This document shows, one piece after another, positions 7,944-20,045 of a DNA stretch of 64,000 nucleotides. Each line of letters opens with the position of its first letter. Positions within the stretch are counted from its first letter, which is position 1. This DNA is from Kaiparowitsia implicata GSE-PSE-MK54-09C. GTDB taxonomy: Bacteria > Cyanobacteriota > Cyanobacteriia > Elainellales > Elainellaceae. The stretch lies in the NCBI GenBank assembly GCA_019359435.1, contig JAHHHI010000065.1, positions 1 to 64,000 of the forward strand, read 5' to 3'. A program made the position numbers and the translations under genes. Under the pieces are notes generated by a model. The model did no database searches and was not told where the DNA came from. It saw nothing but the letters and a program-made list of their open reading frames with translations.

Positions 7944-9143
7944 TTATTCAGAGTCTAAAGGTTTTGCCAGTTCATTGCTCGATTCCGCAATGTCGGATTT
8001 TTGCTTGAAAATCTCACGCAGTTTCCAAAACTCCTGACATTCCAGAATCTGCGTGAGAATAAGTTCGTTTGCCTGCATAAACCTGTCAACCTGTTCTTCA
8101 GAATTAGTAGTTCCGCAGAGCAATTCCAGCATTGGCTTTCGGATATGTATAGGAAGCCAACTACTTTTTTCACTTACTTGAGGATCATTAAGATAATCAT
8201 AGAAAAACCATCCATCATCTAGCAACTCTATTTTGGTTCTTAAAATTTTAACAAAGTCTCGATAAACTTCCATATTTGGGTATTCATTGCGAAAGTCTGA
8301 GAAGCGAAGAAACACAGAAAAATCTGGGCTCCTCACTCCTAGTATTGGAGGTATATGATATCCTTCCCAATCCAAGATAAATCCTGTAGTTAGGGACGGG
8401 CAGCCATTGGTGAGGAGCAGTAAAGCTACGCGGCCACTCATTTCGTAAACCACCTTACCCCTTCTCAACTCGTTATCAATGCTTATCCGAGAATCAATTT
8501 GATGCCAATCTCTCTTTGCCGCTTGTTTGACCAAGTCGATTACCTGTTCTTTAAAGTTCCTAGCGGAATAGTATGAGAGAATAGAATTGTGCGAGACAGG
8601 AGCTACTGGCCCCAATCCTTCTTCTCGTAAAAGATTTAAGAAATCCAAGAAGATAAAATCTGGCTTCTCTTCCTCTGATTGAAGCCATTCCTGAGTCCAA
8701 GTGTAAACGTCTCTCCAGCAGAGTGCCAGATCAGGATCTTGAAGATGCTGAGATTCATTAGCAGTTATAAGTATCAAATAAGAGTGCGAATACTTGACGC
8801 TAGAGAATTGCTTGTAGCTATCTAGTTGACCAGGATGTAATTGAGCCCAAACTTTATGTTCAAAAACAAGTAAAGTTCCATCATTCAGTTCTGCCACCAT
8901 ATCCGGAAAGATGCCACCAAAGTTCATTTGTGTGGCCCATTTACAGTCAAGATTTAGTTGTAAGTCAAGCCCAGAGGAAGAGTAAGGATGCAGACGTATT
9001 AGAATCTTTCTTAAGAAAGAATCAGAAAAATTTTTGTTGTTTTTTAAAAGCCACGCAAAAGCTTCTGTAATAAAGTTTTCTAGGGGATCTTGGTTTTCTC
9101 TAGGACGATATTTCCTGAGAGACGACAGAAGATTGTACTCCAT
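7944..9143 (-). CDS. PD-(D/E)XK nuclease family protein
   Basis: A 399-residue protein with a PD-(D/E)XK core near the N terminus: Asp81 in GIFPDMVAEL, then Glu95-x-Lys97 in LLVFEHKVWA, followed by QLHPGQLDSYKQF (Gln106, Tyr110), the usual order of this nuclease fold. The remaining 280 residues match nothing I recognise. Such stand-alone nucleases often act in phage defence or DNA repair, but no partner gene is present, so the role is open. The gene is AT-rich with a different codon use from the GC-rich genes on both sides and lies in opposite orientation between tldD and tldE, which points to horizontal acquisition. Confidence 0.7.
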   Translation of the reverse strand: MEYNLLSSLRKYRPRENQDPLENFITEAFAWLLKNNKNFSDSFLRKILIRLHPYSSSGLDLQLNLDCKWATQMNFGGIFPDMVAELNDGTLLVFEHKVWAQLHPGQLDSYKQFSSVKYSHSYLILITANESQHLQDPDLALCWRDVYTWTQEWLQSEEEKPDFIFLDFLNLLREEGLGPVAPVSHNSILSYYSARNFKEQVIDLVKQAAKRDWHQIDSRISIDNELRRGKVVYEMSGRVALLLLTNGCPSLTTGFILDWEGYHIPPILGVRSPDFSVFLRFSDFRNEYPNMEVYRDFVKILRTKIELLDDGWFFYDYLNDPQVSEKSSWLPIHIRKPMLELLCGTTNSEEQVDRFMQANELILTQILECQEFWKLREIFKQKSDIAESSNELAKPLDSE

Positions 9144-9623
9144 AGATTAAAGCAAATTAATTTGGGTTTTGAGCTGGGTGAGGGAAGGGAAAATTGAGTG
9201 CGATTGCTCCAGACCCTCCAATTGTTGGGCAAGATAGCAGCGCACATCCCCTTCTAAAGCAACTGCCCATTATCTTAGAACACCTACAAGACGAGAATCT
9301 CAAAAATAGCGTTCGACAGTTCGTTGCGGCATCCTGTGCGATCGCAATGTAGCCCACCCACTCTTGCAACAGATTTTAACTTCAGATCAGGAGATGAGCG
9401 ATCGCACAACAGTCCGCGCACTTTTGTCACAAGCGTAGTTGCTTAGTCGCAAAGTGTTTGGGGCGACTCTAATCAATTGAGAGCGATCGCCACCAAAGCC
9501 ATAAAAATCGAGCGAGTAGAAAATTCAGGTCGCCCAAATCTCGCTATCTCGCTAAGCTAAGAGTCAGCGCATTCACCTCTATGGGGTAGGGGCGCATCAA
9601 TAATCGTGGGTTTTGAGGCATCT
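9144..9623. other. intergenic region with ORF remnant
   Basis: This 480-bp gap before tldE holds no convincing gene. A 52-codon plus-strand ORF (TTG 9194 to TAG 9350-9352) reads LSAIAPDPPIVGQDSS and later LPIILEHLQDENLKNSVRQFVAASC, with AGGGAAGGG before it. It could be a truncated coding remnant or chance. It marks the right border of the AT-rich insert carrying the nuclease gene. Confidence 0.3.
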
Positions 9624-10958
9624 ATGCAGCAGGATTGGGAATCGGGGTTTGAGCAGGTGGCGGGGGCGATCGCCCACTCCCTCCAAAACGATGAGCAGTT
9701 CACCCTGTCCTTGGTGGGAGAGCACAGCCAGTTTATGCGGGTGAATCACGCGCGGGTGCGGCAAATAGGCAGTGTCGAAGATTGCAGCGTTACCCTGCAA
9801 CTGATGGGCAACCAGCGCACCGTCTCCCAGGGTTTTTCGCTGACTGGAGATGCAGCTCTCGATCAGCAGGCGGCACAGGCGGCAGTGGAGGAACTACGGC
9901 AGGAATTGGGACAAGTGCCCGCCGATCCCTATCAGGTGGTGCCATCGGGCAGCGCCATCAGTCGAGAGGTTTACCCCGGCGAGCTGCTGCCCGCAGAGGC
10001 CGTGGCAGCGACAGTGCTAGAGCCAGTGCAAGGGTTAGACTTTACTGGACTCTATGCAGGGGGGCAGGTGGTGCGGGGCTATGCCGACTCGGCGGGGCAG
10101 CGCCACTGGTTTGCCACCGATACCTTTGCGTTGGATTACTCCATTTTTACGGCAGATGGGCAGGCGGTAAAGGGGGCTTTGGCTGGCAACACTTGGGATG
10201 GCGACACCTACGCCGCTAAGCTAGCCGAATCAACGCTGCAGCTCGACCGACTGGCGCAGCCGCCTAAGTCCATTCCACGCGGCAGCTACCGCACCTACTT
10301 GGCTCCGGCGGCGATCGCCGACATCATTGCCATGTTCTCCTGGGGTGGCGTCAGCGAAGCCGCGCTGCAACAGGGAGATAGCGCCCTGGCATTACTGCAG
10401 CGAGGCGAAAAGCAACTGTCTCCCAAATTTACTCTAGAAGAAAACTTTAGCCGCGGAGCCGTGCCCCGCTTCAACGACTTGGGCGAAATTGCGCCTATCC
10501 AGCTTCCCCTAATTCAGCAAGGCAAGCTGGTGAATACGCTGGTGAGTTCGCGCACTGCTAAGGAGTATGGCAAGGAATCTAACGGTGCCAGCAGCGGTGA
10601 AGGGCCCCGATCGCCCGTAGTCCATCCGGGTCACCTCGACCCAGCCCAGGCGCTTCACGCTCTGGATACCGGGCTATACCTTTCTAATCTGCATTATTTG
10701 AACTGGAGCGATCGCCCCACTGGGCGCATCACCGGCATGACTCGCTATGCTTGCTTTTGGGTTGAACACGGCGAGATTGTGGCTCCCATCGAAAACCTAC
10801 GGTTTGACGAAAGTTTATATCACTGCCTGGGCGATCGCCTCGTAGACCTCACCACCACTGTCGAATTCATTCCCGAAGTAGGCACCTATGGCCACCGATC
10901 AGTAGGCGGCAGTTGGGTTCCCGGCTGCCTGGTTGATGACTTCACCTACACGTTATAA
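9624..10958 (+). CDS. tldE: TldE/PmbA family metallopeptidase partner
   Basis: A 444-residue member of the TldD/PmbA family that lacks the HExxxH zinc motif, as expected for the TldE subunit that completes the heterodimeric protease with TldD (6032-7471). Family blocks are present: SYRTYLAPAAIADIIAMFSWGGVSEAA, QQGKLVNTLVSSRTAKEYG, and near the end MTRYACFWVEHGEIVAPIENLRFDESLY. ATG at 9624 is supported by GAGG five bases upstream; GTG 9606 would add six residues. Confidence 0.85.
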   Translation: MQQDWESGFEQVAGAIAHSLQNDEQFTLSLVGEHSQFMRVNHARVRQIGSVEDCSVTLQLMGNQRTVSQGFSLTGDAALDQQAAQAAVEELRQELGQVPADPYQVVPSGSAISREVYPGELLPAEAVAATVLEPVQGLDFTGLYAGGQVVRGYADSAGQRHWFATDTFALDYSIFTADGQAVKGALAGNTWDGDTYAAKLAESTLQLDRLAQPPKSIPRGSYRTYLAPAAIADIIAMFSWGGVSEAALQQGDSALALLQRGEKQLSPKFTLEENFSRGAVPRFNDLGEIAPIQLPLIQQGKLVNTLVSSRTAKEYGKESNGASSGEGPRSPVVHPGHLDPAQALHALDTGLYLSNLHYLNWSDRPTGRITGMTRYACFWVEHGEIVAPIENLRFDESLYHCLGDRLVDLTTTVEFIPEVGTYGHRSVGGSWVPGCLVDDFTYTL

Positions 10959-10992
10959 ACCGTCCGTTATCGCTGGTATCACCGGAGACTCT

Positions 10993-11391
10993 ATGCAGCC
11001 ACGTTGGGTCATTGGAATTCTGCTCGGGGCAATCGTCAGCAGCCCGCATTACCCCGCCTTCAGCCGTGATGCTTCGCCGCTGTTAACCGAGGCCAACGTG
11101 TCGGCTCAGCTTCAGCAGATTCCGGGATGGATGCGTGATGGAGATGCACTGGTCTGTCGGTATACCTTTGCAGATTTCAAAGAGGCGATCGCCTTTGTGA
11201 CGCAACTAGTAGACCCGGCAGATGCCCTCGGGCATCATCCTGATATGGCAATCTCCTACAACCGGGTCGACTTCTACCTCACCACGCATGACGCAGGTGG
11301 GTTAACGCAACTAGACCTTGACTTAGCCCGTCAAATTGCAGCCCGGGCTCAAGCGGCATCCCCGCCTCACAGTTGTCTTCCGGTAAACTAG
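10993..11391 (+). CDS. pterin-4a-carbinolamine dehydratase-like protein, probably exported
   Basis: A 132-residue protein whose residues 28-120 match the PCD/DCoH fold (LLTEANVSAQLQQIPGWMRDGDALVCRYTFADFKEAIAFV), including the active-site pair HHPD at 81-84. PCD recycles pterin cofactors and is normally cytoplasmic, but this copy starts with MQPRWVIGILLGAIVSS followed by Ala-Phe-Ser, which resembles a signal peptide. ATG 10993 has GGAG five bases upstream, while the earlier ATG at 10933 overlaps tldE. Dehydratase activity is inferred by family, export from the N terminus. Confidence 0.75.
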   Translation: MQPRWVIGILLGAIVSSPHYPAFSRDASPLLTEANVSAQLQQIPGWMRDGDALVCRYTFADFKEAIAFVTQLVDPADALGHHPDMAISYNRVDFYLTTHDAGGLTQLDLDLARQIAARAQAASPPHSCLPVN

Positions 11392-11593
11392 GCGGAATTA
11401 CAGCGAATTCGGGGTTTATGAGGCACAGTAGCAGCAATATGTGAACCAATTTTTGAGGTGTTCAGGATTCATTAATTGAAGTGCTATTTTGGGTAGTGCA
11501 TTTTAGTAAAGGACAGAGGGAAAGATAGGCTCCTTCCTTTCTGCCAACTTCATCTCTGACTCGGCGATTGTAATCATGGATGAACATCTAAGT
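11392..11593. other. intergenic, no gene seen
   Basis: I see no ORF, RNA or strong hairpin here. The region leads into the family B and family A mobile-element scars. Confidence 0.5.
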
Positions 11594-11641
11594 AACCTAA
11601 GTTCGGGATAAGCTCAAACCCCCTTAACCCGAACTGACGTT
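11594..11641 (+). mobile_element. family B inverted-repeat element, palindrome-free 48-bp form
   Basis: It has the two termini of family B only (AACCTAAGTTCGGGATAAG and the complement of AACGTCAGTTCGGGTTAAG) joined by CTCAAACCCC. AAGT flanks it on both sides (11590-11593 and 11642-11645), a 4-base target duplication. It lacks the two long palindromes found at 20046, 31357 and 41201. Confidence 0.6.
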
Positions 11642-11724
11642 AAGTAGGCAGTTGAGATTAATAGCAAGAGCTTTTACAATGTACGCTAGCTCCACAGCAC
11701 TACCTGGCACAACCCAAGAAATCT

Positions 11725-11856
11725 TTAGGGGCTGTCATCAATTAGCCTCTGGATATTCCAGAAATCAACCGTCACAGCCCTTAGCCTGGTTTTTGGGTCG
11801 GGCGTGGCAACGCTCATAGCATCAGGCGTTTGGTTGGAATTGATGACACGCCCTAG
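11725..11856 (-). mobile_element. MITE family A, copy 2
   Basis: A 132-bp copy in the reverse orientation, running from TTAGGGGCTGTCATCAATT to the GTGTCATC end, bounded by TTAG on the left and CTAG on the right (11853-11856), both YTAR sites. It lies 47 bp beyond the 3' break of the Uma2 pseudogene. Confidence 0.75.
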
Positions 11857-11902
11857 CTGACTCCACTACTCCTAACGGATAATTACTTGTTTGGAGTACT
11901 CT

Positions 11903-12208
11903 TAGGGCGTCCCAGCGGCTTGCTTCAATCCAGGCAGCATCGGGGGAACGCTCGGCCCCGTTGGGCAGTTTGAAGCAGGTTGACGAGTCAAAGGTATAGC
12001 CGAGCTGGGTTTGGCGGTTCCACAGCCCCAAATCAATGGTGATATCGGCGTTACGGCGACCGCTCTCACCTCCGGTGGGCGCCATGATGATCAATTCTCC
12101 CTAGGCTGAACGCTCAAATTTCACGTCGGGGTTGGCTTGGCAAAGCTGGTAAAAGGCTTCGTCGGTGAGGGCACCAACGGGGTCAAGGGTGATGGTGAAG
12201 GCCGTCAT
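11903..12208 (-). pseudogene. Uma2-family (DUF820) endonuclease, broken
   Basis: From ATG 12208 the minus strand reads MTAFTITLDPVGALTDEAFY and then QLCQANPDVKFERSA, meets an in-frame TAG (12103-12101, codon 36), and continues GELIIMAPTGGESGRRNADI through FDSSTCFKLPNGAERSPDAAW to SRWDAL. Uma2 proteins have a PD-(D/E)XK-like fold and about 190 residues; here the Asp of SPDAAW is present but everything after SRWDAL, including the second catalytic block, is gone. A single C-to-T change of a CAG codon explains the stop. A MITE lies just downstream. Confidence 0.75.
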
Positions 12209-12468
12209 GGGCAAACTCCTGGGGCTATTTTGGCAAGGGCGTTGTCTAGTTCAACATTAGTCCGCATCGTTTGGCCTGTTTTGAGTATGGGCATAGACAC
12301 ATACGAGACGATCGATCATTCGCTCAGCCCGCCCAAATTTACTGTTGAGTGTAATAGCCCTATAGTTCAAATGTACTGATACCCAGATACCCAGATAGGG
12401 CTAATACTGCCCAATCTTTATAACGTTTCGGGTGCTGTAAGCGATCGCGCCATTTGCCCCACAAAGCG
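12209..12468. other. intergenic, no gene seen
   Basis: This contains only a short tandem duplication (ATACCCAG twice near 12379-12396) and the upstream side of the Uma2 remnant. I see no ORF with a plausible start. Confidence 0.4.
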
Positions 12469-12502
12469 AAACCCCCTGAAATCCCTTGATTTCAGGGGGT
12501 TT
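12469..12502 (-). terminator. hairpin terminator of trnT
   Basis: A perfect 14-bp stem (AAACCCCCTGAAAT, 12469-12482, with its complement at 12489-12502) with a 6-base loop, seven bases past the tRNA 3' end on the minus strand. No long U tract follows. Confidence 0.6.
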
Positions 12503-12509
12503 GACAAGA

Positions 12510-12582
12510 AGCTGGTGACAAGACTCGAACTTGCGACCGGCTGATTACAAATCAGCTGCTCTACCAACTGAGCTACACCAGC
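12510..12582 (-). tRNA. trnT: tRNA-Thr (TGT)
   Basis: A complete 73-base cloverleaf. The acceptor stem GCTGGTG pairs with CACCAGC. The D arm is TAGCTCAGTTGGTAGAGC, the anticodon arm is GCTGA-TTTGTAA-TCAGC with anticodon TGT, and the T arm has GTTCGAG. The CCA end is not encoded. Confidence 0.95.
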
Positions 12583-16428
<3,846 letters not shown>

Positions 16429-16454
16429 TGGTCTAGCTGTAGTGCGCCTGCGTT

Positions 16455-16497
16455 AAAAGTAGTAGAGCCCTCGCGATGCGGGGGCTTTACTACTTTT
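16455..16497 (+). terminator. rho-independent terminator of apcE
   Basis: Two 20-base arms (16455-16474 and 16478-16497) pair except for two positions and enclose a 3-base loop. The descending arm ends in ACTTTT. It starts 26 bp after the apcE stop and isolates the gene. Confidence 0.75.
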
Positions 16498-16535
16498 AGG
16501 GGACGTATGCCAGTTCAGCAAATGCCCAATACTTA

Positions 16536-16631
16536 CCAGGACTTACGCACTTCGTGCGGCATTCTGGAAACCTTCTGGAAACCTTAGGGAGGCTTAGCCT
16601 CCCTAAAATCATCCAATTGCGTAAGCCCTAG
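16536..16631. mobile_element. small inverted-repeat element (MITE-like), third type
   Basis: A 96-bp segment with 14-base ends CCAGGACTTACGCA and CTAGGGCTTACGCA (reverse complement of 16618-16631), 12 of 14 identical. The interior has a 10-bp hairpin TTAGGGAGGC-TTA-GCCTCCCTAA and a tandem TCTGGAAACCT. There is no coding capacity. One copy only is seen, so mobility is an inference. Confidence 0.4.
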
Positions 16632-16674
16632 CTACGTGAGTTTTTAGCTGAGTGCGGTTTAGGACTGCTGTCGC

Positions 16675-17853
16675 TTACAGTCGGCTCGGCGAGTTCTGGG
16701 TCTGTTGTCGCTGTAGGGCTGCATCTACGGCTTGCTGTTGGTCGCGTAGGGTAATCCAACGGTGGTAGGTGCGGGTGTGGATGGCGACGGAGTGGCCCAT
16801 CATTTTTGCTGCGACAGTATCGGGAATGCCCAGATGGATGGTGCGAATGGCCCAAGCATGGCGCAAATCGTAAGGCGAGAACGGGATGCCATAACGACGA
16901 AATTGGGTAGAAACTTGTTGCCCAATGCGTTGCAGGGTGGTTTGGCTGAGATCAGTGGTGAAGGGGGGCAGGTTGCCCTGCCGCAGGTTAAATTGATCGA
17001 CCCAATGGGGCGGGAAGGGCCACACTTGATGACTTCCAGTTTTGGTGGTTTCGAGTACTTCAATGATGGGAGTGCGATCGCCCGCTTTGAGTGCAGTCAA
17101 ATCACAGAAAAAGACTTCATGATTCCGCAGTCCATACGTGGCCATTAACCCATACACCATCTGCCAGGTTGGATTAGGAATCAAACCATAGGCCGCGAGA
17201 ATAGCGTCGTCATCAGGTAGATCACGCCGTTGGGTTTTGCTGGCGCCATAATCACCCCAATAGGTTTTGAGATCGATAGGTAGGGTGATTTGCAAGAAGG
17301 CGGCTAGGGCACTCATGGTCGTGCAACAGACTTGGCGGCTGCGGCTATGGGGCGTTGTCTGTTGCACGGTTAGGTAAATGATCTCAGGCAAACTCAAATT
17401 AGGGCGATCGCTCGCCAAATTCAATAATACTTTGCAGTAAGGAGCATAGGCCATCTCCCAAGTAGAACGGACTGAGCCTGGGTTACTGCCTCGCTGAGGA
17501 TGAGTCAGCACATGCACCTTAAATGCTTGAATTTGTTCTGGTAAATCCATCTGATGCAGCCGACCGCCATCCCCGCTTAAATAGTGGTGCCAATCAAACG
17601 TATGTTGAATCAGCTGGGCTGCAATAACCTTGGCTGCTTGCTCTGCTTGCTTGAGCCCAGCGGAGTTTGCGGGCAAATCTAAGGGCAAGCGCTGCTGATG
17701 CGGGCGAAGACGATGGCTCCCGGGCCGTGGCGGCAATGTTCCCCGCAGACTCAGCTTCTGTCCCCGGCGTTCCACCCGAAAGCCCATACGCGCCGCTTTC
17801 AGCCGCTGATTGGTTTTGGAGATATGCAGGTCGATAGTAGATGGATCTGCCAT
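16675..17853 (-). CDS. tyrosine recombinase / phage-type integrase (paralogue 1)
   Basis: A 392-residue site-specific recombinase that breaks and rejoins DNA through a 3'-phosphotyrosine. Catalytic residues are visible: Arg243 (YGLRNHE), Lys271 (TTKTG), Arg331 (SPYDLRHAWA), His354 (MMGHS) and Tyr363 (HTRTYHRW). The HxxR box reads YxxR, so its first His is Tyr. The N-terminal domain (residues 15-75) is closely related to the integrase at 60890-62095, as is the order of blocks throughout. No excisionase, cargo or att repeat is visible here between apcE and hemH, so it may be a stranded remnant that still looks intact. Confidence 0.8.
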   Translation of the reverse strand: MADPSTIDLHISKTNQRLKAARMGFRVERRGQKLSLRGTLPPRPGSHRLRPHQQRLPLDLPANSAGLKQAEQAAKVIAAQLIQHTFDWHHYLSGDGGRLHQMDLPEQIQAFKVHVLTHPQRGSNPGSVRSTWEMAYAPYCKVLLNLASDRPNLSLPEIIYLTVQQTTPHSRSRQVCCTTMSALAAFLQITLPIDLKTYWGDYGASKTQRRDLPDDDAILAAYGLIPNPTWQMVYGLMATYGLRNHEVFFCDLTALKAGDRTPIIEVLETTKTGSHQVWPFPPHWVDQFNLRQGNLPPFTTDLSQTTLQRIGQQVSTQFRRYGIPFSPYDLRHAWAIRTIHLGIPDTVAAKMMGHSVAIHTRTYHRWITLRDQQQAVDAALQRQQTQNSPSRL

Positions 17854-18263
17854 GGAGTGAATTAAACGTAGCCAGATGGGGGAATTCGTTTCTTATTTAT
17901 AACGCCGGTTCGGCAAATCCCTAGATCGGACTGCTCGTATTGCGGGCGGTACGGTTTAGCGTTATTTACAACAATCGCAATAGCGTTAGAGTTGAATAGG
18001 GGAAGGCCTGAACGATCCAAATACTACGATACCCACTCTAGTAAGATTGCAGAGCGTTTACCCGATGTCTCCTAACGTATATGGGGCAATCTCTGCGGTC
18101 TTTTAAGCTCTTTGAGGCCAGCATTTAGACCGAGTGGATAGGTGCTTGCTATTCGATGAGTTTCGAGTAAAGCTAATGCAAGAGGGGTTAACAATTTCCT
18201 AATATTGGGCATTAGTTGTTAAAATCAGTTACAAATGTTAAAGGTGAGAAAGCGGTAGCCATC
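17854..18263. other. divergent intergenic region between integrase and hemH
   Basis: This 410-bp gap has no convincing ORF. Near 17902-17990 it holds a degenerate stretch (ATAACGCCGGTTCGGCAAAT) similar to the ends of the family B/C elements. It must contain the promoters for hemH and the recombinase, but none is clear. Confidence 0.35.
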
Positions 18264-19427
18264 ATGGGTCGAGTCGGCGTTCTTTTACTCAACTTGGGTG
18301 GACCGGACAAGCTAGAAGATGTTCGGCCATTCCTGTACAACTTATTTTCCGACCCAGAAATTATCCGGCTGCCAGTGCCGCTGCTGCAAAAGCCGTTGGC
18401 TTGGCTAATTGCTAACTCGCGCGCTAGCAAGTCTAAAGAAAATTATCGAGAGATTGGTGGTGGTTCTCCTCTGCGCCGCATTACTGAGGAGCAGGCACAG
18501 TCTCTGCAAGAGCACTTGCGGCAGCGAGGGCAAGAGGTGCAGGTCTATATCGGCATGCGCTATTGGTATCCGTTTACAGAAGAGGCGATCGCTCGAATTA
18601 AACGGGATGGCATTGAAAAGCTGGTTATTTTGCCGCTATACCCGCAATTCTCAATCAGCACGAGTGGGTCTAGCTTTCGGCTGCTGCGGAGCTTGTGGGA
18701 CGACGACGCAGAATTGCAGCACATTGAGCACACAGTAATTTCTTCTTGGTACGATCGCCCTGGCTACCTGCAAGCGATGGCCGATCTGATCTCTCAACAG
18801 TTGGATCAGTTCCCCGAGCCAGAGCGGGTGCATGTCTTTTTTAGCGCTCATGGCGTGCCGGTTAGCTATGTTCAAGAAGCGGGTGATCCGTATCAGCGAG
18901 AGATTGAAGCCTGCACTCAGTTGATTATGGACACGCTTAACCGACCCAATGACTTTACCTTGGCCTATCAGAGCCGGGTTGGGCCTGTGGAGTGGTTGCG
19001 GCCCTATACCGAAGATGCGATCGCCGAACTTGCTGGACAAGGTGTAGCCGAGTTACTGGTGGTGCCCATTAGTTTCGTGTCAGAGCATATTGAAACTTTG
19101 CAAGAAATTGACATTGAATATCGAGAAATTGCTGAAGAGGCGGGAATCGAAACGTTTCAGCGAGTGCCTGCGCTGAACACCCACCCTACCTTCATGGCAG
19201 ATTTAGCTGACATGGTTGTGGATGCGCTGAATGCACCCAATGTAACGTTAGATGCGATCGCCCGCCCTGAGAAGCGCGTTAAAATCTACCCACCTGAGCG
19301 CTGGGAATGGGGCATCACCCCTGCAGCAGAAGTCTGGAATGGACGGATGGCGATGCTGGGCTTTATCGCGCTGATTCTAGAATTGATCAGTGGGCATGGC
19401 CCTCTACATTTTGTAGGACTGCTGTAG
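18264..19427 (+). CDS. hemH: ferrochelatase with C-terminal chlorophyll-binding helix
   Basis: A 387-residue enzyme inserting ferrous iron into protoporphyrin IX, the last step of heme synthesis. Typical blocks are [53 protein letters not shown] (with the catalytic His) and [15 protein letters not shown]. Residues about 350-387 ([26 protein letters not shown]) are the LHC-like CAB extension found in oxygenic phototrophs, which anchors the protein to the thylakoid and binds pigment. ATG 18264 gives the family start; an upstream TTG at 18216 would add 16 residues. Confidence 0.95.
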   Translation: MGRVGVLLLNLGGPDKLEDVRPFLYNLFSDPEIIRLPVPLLQKPLAWLIANSRASKSKENYREIGGGSPLRRITEEQAQSLQEHLRQRGQEVQVYIGMRYWYPFTEEAIARIKRDGIEKLVILPLYPQFSISTSGSSFRLLRSLWDDDAELQHIEHTVISSWYDRPGYLQAMADLISQQLDQFPEPERVHVFFSAHGVPVSYVQEAGDPYQREIEACTQLIMDTLNRPNDFTLAYQSRVGPVEWLRPYTEDAIAELAGQGVAELLVVPISFVSEHIETLQEIDIEYREIAEEAGIETFQRVPALNTHPTFMADLADMVVDALNAPNVTLDAIARPEKRVKIYPPERWEWGITPAAEVWNGRMAMLGFIALILELISGHGPLHFVGLL

Positions 19428-19726
19428 ACAGCCCATCTCAACGCTTCAATTGACCTGCCATAACCCACCTAGCTCAACAGACAAAGGGCTTAGCCTCTTG
19501 CTTGGTTAATGGCTGACTGACCGACGCATCTCTGGAAACCCCTGATTTTCTGTAAGAGACCTTGCTCGACAGCCCTTTAGACCAAGCCTTTCCGTTCTGG
19601 GTTATGCGCTCTAGCCTTAGCTCTAAATCAGCGTATTTTCAAGGCTTTTGGGACTTGTGTCAGGCAATCAGGGTTATGGTTCTGCGAAATGGATGTCAAT
19701 GTTCAGTGAGTCCCATACCTTGAACT

Positions 19727-19806
19727 AACGTCAGTTCGGCAAATTTCTAAAGCCGTGCTGCCCGCGACGCGGATAGCCCAGCTTTACGCTGATCAACCTG
19801 AGTTCG
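19727..19806 (+). repeat. partial family C repeat
   Basis: It begins AACGTCAGTTCGGCAAAT and runs through AAAGCCGTGCTGCCCGCG, the same hairpin arm as in the fuller copy at 41012-41127, then diverges. It ends near AACCTGAGTTCG, which resembles the other family terminus. Related degenerate starts occur at 31263. Confidence 0.4.
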
Positions 19807-20045
19807 ACAACAACCAAAGCTTGAAAGCCCTGCGAAATAAAGATCCTGAAGATTAAGGCTTCTTAGGCATCTGTCAATAAAAGCTTTTTGTTGAGAAAAT
19901 CGAATCAAACGCTCAATTGCGAGCCTTATTGACCCAAGGCTAATTGGGCAATGATTTCTGAACCCTTGATCCCATAGCAGATTCAGCGATTGAATCCCAT
20001 CGGACTCACGTCCCTGTCCCTCCAAGGTTCATCCCTTGATTCAGT

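Noticed and set aside
12137-12379. 80-codon plus-strand open frame
   Set aside because: It is antisense to the Uma2 pseudogene, with no family pattern.
16675-18263. complete integrated element between apcE and hemH
   Set aside because: Only the recombinase is present. No excisionase, replication gene, cargo or flanking direct repeat was found.
19747-20025. 92-codon minus-strand open frame
   Set aside because: It overlaps the family C repeat and has no ribosome site or recognisable family.
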